Made by a program: the position numbers and the translations under genes. This document shows positions 11,830 through 22,739 of a DNA stretch of 54,773 nt, in pieces (the first letter of the stretch is position 1; every line of letters starts with the position of its first letter). Source of the DNA: Saccoglossus kowalevskii (Eukaryota > Hemichordata > Enteropneusta > Harrimaniidae); contig NW_003126825.1 in the NCBI RefSeq assembly GCF_000003605.2, positions 1 to 54,773 on the forward strand, written 5' to 3'. The notes under the pieces are model-generated. The model was not told where the DNA came from, ran no database searches, and worked only from the letters and a program-made list of their open reading frames with translations.

Positions 11830-13460
11830 CTGACTATTCACATTTGTTTTGCCAGTCTTGATGTAAATCATGACATCTAGACTGACTATTCACATTTGTT
11901 TTACCAGTTTTGATGTAAATCATGACAATTAGACTGACCATTCACATTTGTTTTGCCAGTCTTGATGTAAATCATGACAACTAGACTGACCATTCACATT
12001 TGTTTTGCCAGTCTTGATGTAAATCATGACATCTAGACTGACTATTCACATTTGTTTTACCAGTTTTGGTGTAATTCATGACATCTAGACTGACTATTCA
12101 CATTTGTTTTGCCAGTATTGATGTAAATCATGACAACTAGACTGACCATTCACATTTGTTTTGCCAGTCTTGATGTAAATCATGACATCTAGACTGACTA
12201 TTCACATTTGTTTTACCAGTTTTGATGTAAATCATGACAATTAGACTGACCATTCACATTTGTTTTGCCAGTCTTGGTGTAAATCATGACATCTAGACTG
12301 ACTATTCACATTTGTTTTGTCAGTATTGATGTAAATCATGACAACTAGACTGACCATTCACATTTGTTTTGCCAGTCTTGATGTAAATCATGACATCTAG
12401 ACTGACTATTCACATTTGTTTTACCAGTTTTGATGTAAATCATGACAATTAGACTGACCATTCACATTTGTTTTGCCAGTCTTGATGTAAATCATGACAT
12501 CTAGACTGACTATTCACATTTGTTTTACCAGTTTTGATGTAAATCATGACAATTAGACTGACTATTCACATTTTTTTTACCAGTTTTGGTGTAATTCATG
12601 ACATCTAGACTAACTATTCACATTTGTTTTGCCAGTCTTGATGTAAATCATGACATCTAGACTGACTATTCACATTTGTTTTACCAGTCTTGATGTAAAT
12701 CATGACATCTAGACTGACTATTCACATTTGTTTTACCAGTCTTGATGTAAATCATGACATCTAGACAGACTATTCACATTTGTTTTACCAGTCTTGATGT
12801 AAATCATGACATCTAGACTGACTATTCACATTTGTTTTACCAGTCTTGATGTAAATCATGACATCTAGACTGACTATTCACATTTGTTTTGCCAGTCTTG
12901 ATGTAAATCATGACATCTAGACTGACTATTCACATTTGTTTTACCAGTTTTGATGTAAATCATGACAATTAGACTGACCATTCACATTTGTTTTGCCAGT
13001 CTTGATGTAAATCATGACAACTAGACTGACCATTCACATTTGTTTTGCCAGTCTTGATGTAAATCATGACATCTAGACTGACTATTCACATTTGTTTTAC
13101 CAGTTTTGGTGTAATTCATGACATCTAGACTGACTATTCACATTTGTTTTGCCAGTATTGATGTAAATCATGACAACTAGACTGACCATTCACATTTGTT
13201 TTGCCAGTCTTGATGTAAATCATGACATCTAGACTGACTATTCACATTTGTTTTACCAGTTTTGATGTAAATCATGACAATTAGACTGACCATTCACATT
13301 TGTTTTGCCAGTCTTGGTGTAAATCATGACATCTAGACTGACTATTCACATTTGTTTTGTCAGTATTGATGTAAATCATGACAACTAGACTGACCATTCA
13401 CATTTGTTTTGCCAGTCTTGATGTAAATCATGACATCTAGACTGACTATTCACATTTGTT
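11830..13460 (+). repeat. ACAATT-marked HOR, 20-monomer (1,040-bp) tandem pair
   Basis: GACAATT units follow ACCAGTTTTGATG units, and GTCAGTATTG and GACAACT units mark the same register. CATGACAATT at 11,921 recurs at 12,961, exactly 1,040 bp (20 units) away, and the unit order from about 11,830-12,420 repeats at 12,870-13,460. Just upstream the ACAGAC marker recurs at 1,144 bp (22 units), so one copy has lost or gained two monomers. Each copy also holds several near-identical short runs of ACC/TTGATG units. Confidence 0.85.
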
Positions 13461-13975
13461 TTGCCAGTCTTGATGTAAATCATGACATCTAGACAACCAT
13501 TCACATTTGTTTTGCCAGTCTTGATGTAAATCATGACATCTAGACTGACCATTCACATTTGTTTTGCCAGTCTTTATGTAAATCATGACAACTAGACTGA
13601 CCATTCACATTTGTTTTGCCAGTCTTGATGTAAATCATGACATCTAGACTGACCATTCACATTTGTTTTGCCAGTCTTGGTGTAAATCATTACATCTAGA
13701 CTGACTATTCACATTTGTTTTGCCAGTTTTGGTGTAAATCATGACATCTAGACTGACTATTCACATTTGTTTTGCCAGTCTTGATGTAAATCATGACATC
13801 TAGACTGACTATTCACATTTGTTTTACCAGTCTTTATGTAAATCATGACAACTAGACTGACCATTCACATTTGTTTTGCCAGTCTTGATGTAAATCATGA
13901 CATCTAGACTGACTATTCACATTTGTTTTGCCAGTCTTGGTGTAAATCATGACATCTAGACAGACTATTCACATT
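13440..13975 (+). repeat. AGACAACCATT-marked cassette, copy 1
   Basis: The AGACAACCATT unit (51 bp, one base short) at 13,491 is followed by TTTATG/ACAACT, GTAAATCATTACATC and ACAGAC units with a long T-tract. The same order occurs at 18,490-19,020, 29,770-30,310 and 53,090-53,620, giving four copies. The shared 1-bp shortening shows that they descend from one unit. Confidence 0.85.
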
Positions 13976-14969
13976 TTTTTACCAGTCTTGGTGTAAATCA
14001 TGACATCTAGACTGACCATTCACATTTGTTTTGCCAGTCTTGGTGTAAATCATGACATCTAGACTGACCATTCACATTTGTTTTACCAGTCTTGATGTAA
14101 ATCATGACATCTAGACTGACTATTCACATTTGTTTTGCCAGTCTTGGTGTAAATCATGACATCTAGACTGACCATTCACATTTGTTTTACCAGTCTTGAT
14201 GTAGATCATGACATCTAGACTGACTCTTCACATTTGTTTTGCCAGTCTTGGTGTAAATCATGACATCTAGACAGACTATTCACATTTTTGTTACCAGTCT
14301 TGGTGTAAATCATGACATCTAGACTGACTATTCACATTTGTTTTACCAGTCTTTATGTAAATCATGACATCTAGACTGACCATTCACATTTGTTTTACCA
14401 GTCTTGATGTAAATCATGACATCTAGACAGACTATTCACATTTGTTTTGCCAGTCTTGGTGTAAATCATGACATCTAGACTGACCATTCACATTTGTTTT
14501 ACCAGTCTTGGTGTAAATCATGACATCTAGACTGACCATTCACATTTGTTTTGCCAGTCTTGATGTAAATCATGACATCTAGACTGACCATTCACATTTG
14601 TTTTGCCAGTCTTGGTGTAAATCATGACATCTAGACTGACTATTCACATTTGTTTTACCAGTCTTGGTGTAAATCATGACATCGAGACTGACTATTCACA
14701 TTTGTTTTGCCAGTTTTGGTGTAAATCATGACATCTAGACTGACCATTCACATTTGTTTTACCAGTCTTGATGTAAATCATGACATCTAGACAGACTATT
14801 CACATTTGTTTTGCCAGTTTTGGTGTAAATCATGACATCGAGACTGACCATTCACATTTGTTTTGCCAGTCTTGGTGTGAATCATGACATCTAGACTGAC
14901 TATTCACATTTGTTTTGCCAGTTTTGATGTAAATCATGACATCTAGACTGACCATTTACATTTGTTTTG

Positions 14970-15031
14970 CCAGTTTGGTGTAAATCATGACATCTAGAAC
15001 TGACTATTCACATTTGTTTTGCCAGTCTGGT
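14970..15031. other. Indel cluster 2
   Basis: CCAGTTTGG (one T short), CTAGAACTG (extra A) and GTCTGGTG (one T short) occur within about 60 bp. Here the HOR family is the same on both sides (compare 7,560-7,720), so this patch is not a family switch. Confidence 0.75.
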
Positions 15032-15782
15032 GTAAATCCTGACATCTAGACTGACTATTCACATTTGTTTTGCCAGTCTTGGTGTAAATCATGACATCAA
15101 GACTGACTCTTCACATTTGTTTTGCCAGTCTTGGTGTAAATCATGACATCTAGACAGACTATTCACATTTTTGTTACCAGTCTTGGTGTAAATCATGACA
15201 TCTAGACTGACTATTCACATTTGTTTTGCCAGTCTTGATGTAAATCATGACATCTAGACAGACTATTCACATTTGTTTTGCCAGTCTTGGTGTAAATCAT
15301 GACATCGAGACTGACCATTCACATTTGTTTTGCCAGTCTTGGTGTAAATCATGACATCTAGACTGACTATTCACATTTGTTTTGCCAGTTTTGGTGTAAA
15401 TCATGACATCTAGACTGACTATTCACATTTGTTTTGCCAGTCTTGGTGTAAATCATGACATCTAGACTAACTATTCACATTTGTTTTGCCAGTCTTGGTG
15501 TAAATCATGACATCTAGACTGACTATTCACATTTTTTTTACCAGTCTTGGTGTAAATCATGACATCTAGACTGACCATTCACATTTGTTTTGCCAGTCTT
15601 GGTGTAAATCATGACATCTAGACTGACTATTCACATTTGTTTTGCCAGTCTTGGTGTAAATCATGACATCTAGACAGACTATTCACATTTTTTACCAGTC
15701 TTGGTGTAAATCATGACATCTAGACTGACCATTCACATTTGTTTTGCCAGTCTTGGTGTAAATCATGACATCTAGACTGACC

Positions 15783-16846
15783 ATTCACATTTGTTTTACC
15801 AGTCTTGATGTAAATCATGACATCTAGACTGACTATTCACATTTGTTTTGCCAGTCTTGGTGTAAATCATGACATCTAGACTGACCATTCACATTTGTTT
15901 TACCAGTCTTGATGTAAATCATGACATCTAGACTGACTCTTCACATTTGTTTTGCCAGTCTTGGTGTAAATCATGACATCTAGACTGACTATTCACATTT
16001 GTTTTACCAGTCTTTATGTAAATCATGACATCTAGACTGACCATTCACATTTGTTTTACCAGTCTTGATGTAAATCATGACATCTAGACAGACTATTCAC
16101 ATTTGTTTTGCCAGTCTTGGTGTAAATCATGACATCTAGACTGACCATTCACATTTGTTTTACCAGTCTTGGTGTAAATCATGACATCTAGACTGACCAT
16201 TCACATTTGTTTTGCCAGTCTTGATGTAAATCATGACATCTAGACTGACCATTCACATTTGTTTTGCCAGTCTTGGTGTAAATCATGACATCTAGACTGA
16301 CTATTCACATTTGTTTTACCAGTCTTGATGTAAATCATGACATCTAGACTGACTATTCACATTTGTTTTGCCAGTCTTGGTGTAAATCATGACATCTAGA
16401 CTGACCATTCACATTTGTTTTACCAGTCTTGATGTAAATCATGACATCTAGACTGACTCTTCACATTTGTTTTGCCAGTCTTGGTGTAAATCATGACATC
16501 TAGACTGACTATTCACATTTGTTTTACCAGTCTTTATGTAAATCATGACATCTAGACTGACCATTCACATTTGTTTTACCAGTCTTGATGTAAATCATGA
16601 CATCTAGACAGACTATTCACATTTGTTTTGCCAGTCTTGGTGTAAATCATGACATCTAGACTGACCATTCACATTTGTTTTACCAGTCTTGGTGTAAATC
16701 ATGACATCTAGACTGACCATTCACATTTGTTTTGCCAGTCTTGATGTAAATCATGACATCTAGACTGACCATTCACATTTGTTTTGCCAGTCTTGGTGTA
16801 AATCATGACATCTAGACTGACTATTCACATTTGTTTTACCAGTCTT
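15783..16846 (+). repeat. Exact tandem duplication of 10 monomers (520 bp)
   Basis: GACTGACTCT at 15,931 recurs at 16,451, and reading the flanking bases side by side gives no mismatch between 15,783-16,326 and 16,303-16,846. The copies separate at their outer edges by single substitutions (C/T at 15,782 against 16,302, and A/G at 16,327 against 16,847). Zero divergence implies a very recent unequal exchange or replication slip, or a misassembled duplicate. Confidence 0.88.
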
Positions 16847-17299
16847 GGTGTAAATCATGACATCGAGACTGACTATTCACATTTGTTTTGCCAGTTTTGG
16901 TGTAAATCATGACATCTAGACTGACCATTCACATTTGTTTTACCAGTCTTGATGTAAATCATGACATCTAGACAGACTATTCACATTTGTTTTGCCAGTC
17001 TTGATGTAAATCATGACATCTAGACTGACCATTCACATTTGTTTTGCCAGTCTTGGTGTAAATCATGACATCTAGACTGACTATTCACATTTGTTTTACC
17101 AGTCTTGGTGTAAATCATGACATCGAGACTGACTATTCACATTTGTTTTGCCAGTTTTGGTGTAAATCATGACATCTAGACTGACTATTCACATTTGTTT
17201 TACCAGTCTTGATGTAAATCATGACATCTAGACTGACCATTCACATTTGTTTTACCAGTCTTGATGTAAATCATGACATCTAGACAGACTATTCACATT

Positions 17300-19215
17300 T
17301 GTTTTGCCAGTCTTGATGTAAATCATGACATCTAGACTGACCATTCACATTTGTTTTGCCAGTTTTGGTGTAAATCATGACATCTAGACTGACCATTCAC
17401 ATTTGTTTTCCCAGTTTTGGTGTAAATCATGACATCGAGACTGACTTTTCACATTTGTTTTACCAGTCTTGGTGTAAATCATGACATCTAGACTGACCAT
17501 TCACATTTGTTTTGCCAGTCTTGGTGTGAATCATGACATCTAGACTGACCATTCACATTTGTTTTGCCAGTCTTGATGTAAATCATGACAACTAGACTGA
17601 CCATTCACATTTATTTTGCCAGTCTTGGTGTGAATCATGACATCTAGACTGACCATTCACATTTGTTTTACCAGTCTTGATGTAAATCATGACATCTAGA
17701 CTGACCATTCACATTTGTTTTACCAGTCTTGGTGTAAATCATGACATCTAGACTGACCATTCACATTTGTTTTACCAGTCTTGATGTAAATCATGACATC
17801 TAGACTGACCTTTCACATTTGTTTTGCCAGTCTTGGTGTAAATCATGACATCTAGACTGACTATTCACATTTGTTTTGCCAGTCTTGGTGTAAATCATGA
17901 CATCTAGACTGACCATTCACATTTGTTTTACCAGTCTTGATGTAAATCATGACATCTAGACTGACCATTCACATTTGTTTTACCAGTCTTGGTGTAAATC
18001 ATGACATCTAGACTGACTATTCACATTTGTTTTGCCAGTCTTGGTGTAAATCATGACATCTAGACTGACCATTCACATTTGTTTTACCAGTCTTTATGTA
18101 AATCATGACATCTAGACTGACCATTCACATTTGTTTTACCAGTCTGGGTGTAAATCATGGCATCTAGACTGACCATTCACATTTGTTTTGCCAGTCTTGG
18201 TGTGAATCATGACATCTAGACTGTCTATTCACATTTGTTTTGCCAGTCTTGATGTAAATCATGACATCTAGACTGACTATTCACATTTGTTTTACCAGTC
18301 TTGGTGTAAATCATGACATCTAGACTGACTATTCACATTTGTTTTACCAGTCTTTATGTAAATCATGACATCTAGACTGACCATTCACATTTGTTTTGCC
18401 AGTCTTGATGTAAATCATGACATCTAGACTGACCATTCACATTTGTTTTGCCAGTCTTTATGTAAATCATGACAACTAGACTGACCATTCACATTTGTTT
18501 TGCCAGTCTTGATGTAAATCATGACATCTAGACAACCATTCACATTTGTTTTGCCAGTCTTGATGTAAATCATGACATCTAGACTGACCATTCACATTTG
18601 TTTTGCCAGTCTTTATGTAAATCATGACAACTAGACTGACCATTCACATTTGTTTTGCCAGTCTTGATGTAAATCATGACATCTAGACTGACCATTCACA
18701 TTTGTTTTGCCAGTCTTGGTGTAAATCATTACATCTAGACTGACTATTCACATTTGTTTTGCCAGTTTTGGTGTAAATCATGACATCTAGACTGACTATT
18801 CACATTTGTTTTGCCAGTCTTGATGTAAATCATGACATCTAGACTGACTATTCACATTTGTTTTACCAGTCTTTATGTAAATCATGACAACTAGACTGAC
18901 CATTCACATTTGTTTTGCCAGTCTTGATGTAAATCATGACATCTAGACTGACTATTCACATTTGTTTTGCCAGTCTTGGTGTAAATCATGACATCTAGAC
19001 AGACTATTCACATTTTTTTACCAGTCTTGGTGTAAATCATGACATCTAGACTGACCATTCACATTTGTTTTGCCAGTCTTGGTGTAAATCATGACATCTA
19101 GACTGACCATTCACATTTGTTTTACCAGTCTTGATGTAAATCATGACATCTAGACTGACTATTCACATTTGTTTTGCCAGTCTTGGTGTAAATCATGACA
19201 TCTAGACTGACCATT
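17300..19215 (+). repeat. 1.9-kb HOR block G, copy 1
   Basis: Markers CCAGTTTTGG 17,411, AGTCTGGGTG 18,141, GACAACCATT 18,531 and GTAAATCATTACATC 18,721 recur exactly 34,600 bp to the right. AGTCTGGGTG followed by CATGGCATC is rare in the array and makes a strong anchor. The copies diverge at about 19,215, where this one goes into a GACTCTTCAC unit. Confidence 0.87.
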
Positions 19216-19306
19216 CACATTTGTTTTACCAGTCTTGATGTAAATCATGACATCTAGACTGACTCTTCACATTTGTTTTGCCAGTCTTGGTGTAAATCAT
19301 GACATC

Positions 19307-19637
19307 TACACAGACTATTCACATTTTTTGTTTACCAGTCTTGGTGTAAATCATGACATCTAGACTGACTATTCACATTTTGTTTTTACCAGTCTTTATG
19401 TAAATCATGACATCTAGACTGACTATTCACATTGTTTTTACCAGTCTGGGTGTAAATCATGACATCTAGACTGACTATCACATTTGTTTTGCCAGTCTTG
19501 GTGTAAATCATGACATCTAGACTGACTATTCACATTGTTTTGCCAGTCTTGGTGTAAATCATGACATCTAGACTGACTATTCACATTTGTTTTGCCAGTC
19601 TTGATGTAAATCATGACATCTAGACTGACCATTTTAC
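19307..19637. other. Indel cluster 3
   Basis: This is the longest patch: ATCTACACAGAC, CATTTTTTGTTTACC, CATTTTGTTTTTACC, CATTGTTTTTACC, GTCTGGGTG, GACTATCAC, CATTGTTTTGCC and CCATTTTACATT. The units change from the GACTCTTCAC/ATTTTTGTTACC series (compare 14,220-14,300) to the CCATTTACATT/CCCAGTTTTGG series (compare 51,940-52,020). The indels reset the reading frame and create an open frame at 19,438-19,719 minus. Confidence 0.82.
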
Positions 19638-20267
19638 ATTTGTTTTGCCAGTTTTGGTGTAAATCATGACATCTAGACTGACCATTCACATTTGTTTTCC
19701 CAGTTTTGGTGTAAATCATGACATCGAGACTGACTATTCACATTTGTTTTACCAGTCTTGGTGTAAATCATGACATCTAGACTGACCATTCACATTTGTT
19801 TTGCCAGTCTTGGTGTGAATCATGACATCTAGACTGACCATTCACATTTGTTTTGCCAGTCTTGATGTAAATCATGACAACTAGACTGACCATTCACATT
19901 TATTTTGCCAGTCTTGGTGTGAATCATGACATCTAGACTGACCATTCACATTTGTTTTACCAGTCTTGATGTAAATCATGACATCTAGACTGACCATTCA
20001 CATTTGTTTTACCAGTCTTGGTGTAAATCATGACATCTAGACTGACCATTCACATTTGTTTTACCAGTCTTGATGTAAATCATGACATCTAGACTGACCA
20101 TTCACATTTGTTTTGCCAGTCTTGGTGTAAATCATGACATCTAGACTGACTATTCACATTTGTTTTGCCAGTCTTGGTGTAAATCATGACATCTAGACTG
20201 ACCATTCACATTTGTTTTACCAGTCTTGATGTAAATCATGACATCTAGACTGACCATTCACATTTGT

Positions 20268-20391
20268 TTGCCAGTCTTGATGTAAAATCATGACATCTAG
20301 ACTGACCATTCACATTTGTTTTGCCAGTCTTGGTGTAAAATCATGACATCTAGACTGACTATTCACATTTGTTTTAACCAGTCTTGGGTGT
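20268..20391. other. Indel cluster 4
   Basis: GTTTGCC (T lost), TGTAAAATC twice (A gained), TTTTAACC (A gained) and TTGGGTG (G gained) fall within about 125 bp. Left of it the units follow 52,440-52,570; right of it they follow the series seen at 44,040-44,300. AGACCTATCAC near 20,826 is a further isolated disturbance. Confidence 0.8.
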
Positions 20392-21599
20392 AAATCATGA
20401 CATCGAGACTGACTATTCACATTTGTTTTGCCAGTTTTGGTGTAAATCATGACATCTAGACTGACCATTCACATTTGTTTTACCAGTCTTGATGTAAATC
20501 ATGACATCTAGACAGACTATTCACATTTGTTTTGCCAGTCTTGATGTAAATCATGACATCTAGACTGACCATTCACATTTGTTTTGCCAGTCTTGGTGTA
20601 AATCATGACATCTAGACGGACTATTCACATTTGTTTTACCAGTCTTGGTGTAAATCATGACATCGAGACTGACTATTCACATTTGTTTTGCCAGTTTTGG
20701 TGTAAATCATGACATCTAGACTGACTATTCACATTTGTTTTACCAGTCTTGATGTAAATCATGACATCTAGACTGACCATTCACATTTGTTTTACCAGTC
20801 TTGATGTAAATCATGACATCTAGACAGACCTATCACATTTGTTTTGCCAGTCTTGATGTAAATCATGACATCTAGACTGACCATTCACATTTGTTTTGCC
20901 AGTTTTGGTGTAAATCATGACATCGAGACTGACCATTCACATTTGTTTTGCCAGTCTTGGTGTAAATCATGACATCTAGACTGACTATTCACATTTGTTT
21001 TGCCAGTTTTGGTGTAAATCATGACATCTAGACTGACCATTTACATTTGTTTTGCCAGTTTTGGTGTAAATCATGACATCTAGACTGACTATTCACATTT
21101 GTTTTGCCAGTCTTGGTGTAAATCCTGACATCTAGACTGACTATTCACATTTGTTTTGCCAGTCTTGGTGTAAATCATGACATCTAGACTGACTCTTCAC
21201 ATTTGTTTTGCCAGTCTTGGTGTAAATCATGACATCTAGACAGACTATTCACATTTTTGTTACCAGTCTTGGTGTAAATCATGACATCTAGACTGACTAT
21301 TCACATTTGTTTTGCCAGTCTTGATGTAAATCATGACATCTAGACAGACTATTCACATTTGTTTTGCCAGTCTTGGTGTAAATCATGACATCGAGACTGA
21401 CCATTCACATTTGTTTTGCCAGTCTTGGTGTAAATCATGACATCTAGACTGACTATTCACATTTGTTTTGCCAGTTTTGGTGTAAATCATGACATCTAGA
21501 CTGACTATTCACATTTGTTTTGCCAGTCTTGGTGTAAATCATGACATCTAGACTAACTATTCACATTTGTTTTGCCAGTCTTGGTGTAAATCATGACAT

Positions 21600-22700
21600 C
21601 TAGACTGACCATTCACATGTGTTTTACCAGTCTTGATGTAAATCACGACAACTAGACTGACCATTCATATTTGTTTTGCCAGTCTTGATGTAAATCATGA
21701 CATCTAGACAGACTATTCACATTTGTTTTGCCAGTCTTGGTGTAAATCATGACATCTAGACTGACCATTCACATTTGTTTTGCCAGTCTTGATGTAAATC
21801 ATGGCATCTAGACTGACTATTCACATTTGTTTTGCCAGTCTTGGTGTAAATCATGACATCTAGACTGACCATTCACATTTGTTTTGTCAGTCTTGGTGTA
21901 AATCATGACATCTAGACTGACCATTCACATTTGTTTTGCCAGTCTTGATGTAAATCATGACATCTAGACTGACTATTCACATTTGTTTTACCAGTCTTGG
22001 TGTAAATCATGACATCTAGACTGACTATTCACATTTGTTTTGCCAGTCTTGATCTAAATCATGACATCTAGACTGACCATTCACATGTGTTTTACCAGTC
22101 TTGATGTAAATCATGACAACTAGACTGACCATTCACATTTGTTTTGCCAGTCTTGATGTAAATCATGACATCTAGACAGACTATTCACATTTGTTTTGCC
22201 AGTCTTGGTGTAAATCATGACATCTAGACTGACCATTCACATTTGTTTTGCCAGTCTTGATGTAAATCATGGCATCTAGACTGACTATTCACATTTGTTT
22301 TGCCAGTCTTGGTGTAAATCATGACATCTAGACTGACCATTCACATTTGTTTTGTCAGTCTTGGTGTAAATCATGACATCTAGACTGACCATTCACATTT
22401 GTTTTGCCAGTCTTGATGTAAATCATGACATCTAGACTGACTATTCACATTTGTTTTACCAGTCTTGGTGTAAATCATGACATCTAGACTGACTATTCAC
22501 ATTTGTTTTGCCAGTCTTGATGTAAATCATGACATCTAGACTGACTATTCACATTTGTTTTGCCAGTCTTGGTGTAAATCATGACATCTAGACTGACTAT
22601 TCACATTTGTTTTGCCAGTCTTGATGTAAATCATGACATCTAGACTGACCATTTACATTTGTTTTGCCAGTTTTGGTGTAAATCATGACATCTAGACTGA
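21600..22700 (+). repeat. Block F, partial copy
   Basis: TTCATAT at 21,664 and GATCTAAAT at 22,051 are each exactly 28,512 bp left of their counterparts at 50,176 and 50,563. AATCACGAC is also shared. This copy lacks two monomers (104 bp) present near 39,235-39,340 and 50,947-51,050, where a GGCATC unit has been repeated. It joins the ACAATT family at about 22,740. Confidence 0.85.
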
Positions 22701-22739
22701 CCATTCACATTTGTTTTGCCAGTCTTGATGTAAATCATG

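Noticed and set aside
19438-19719. Open frame on the minus strand, 93 codons
   Set aside because: It is a translation of satellite monomers (repeating CHDLHQDWQ-like units) held open by a cluster of 1-bp indels. There is no start context, domain or non-repetitive sequence.
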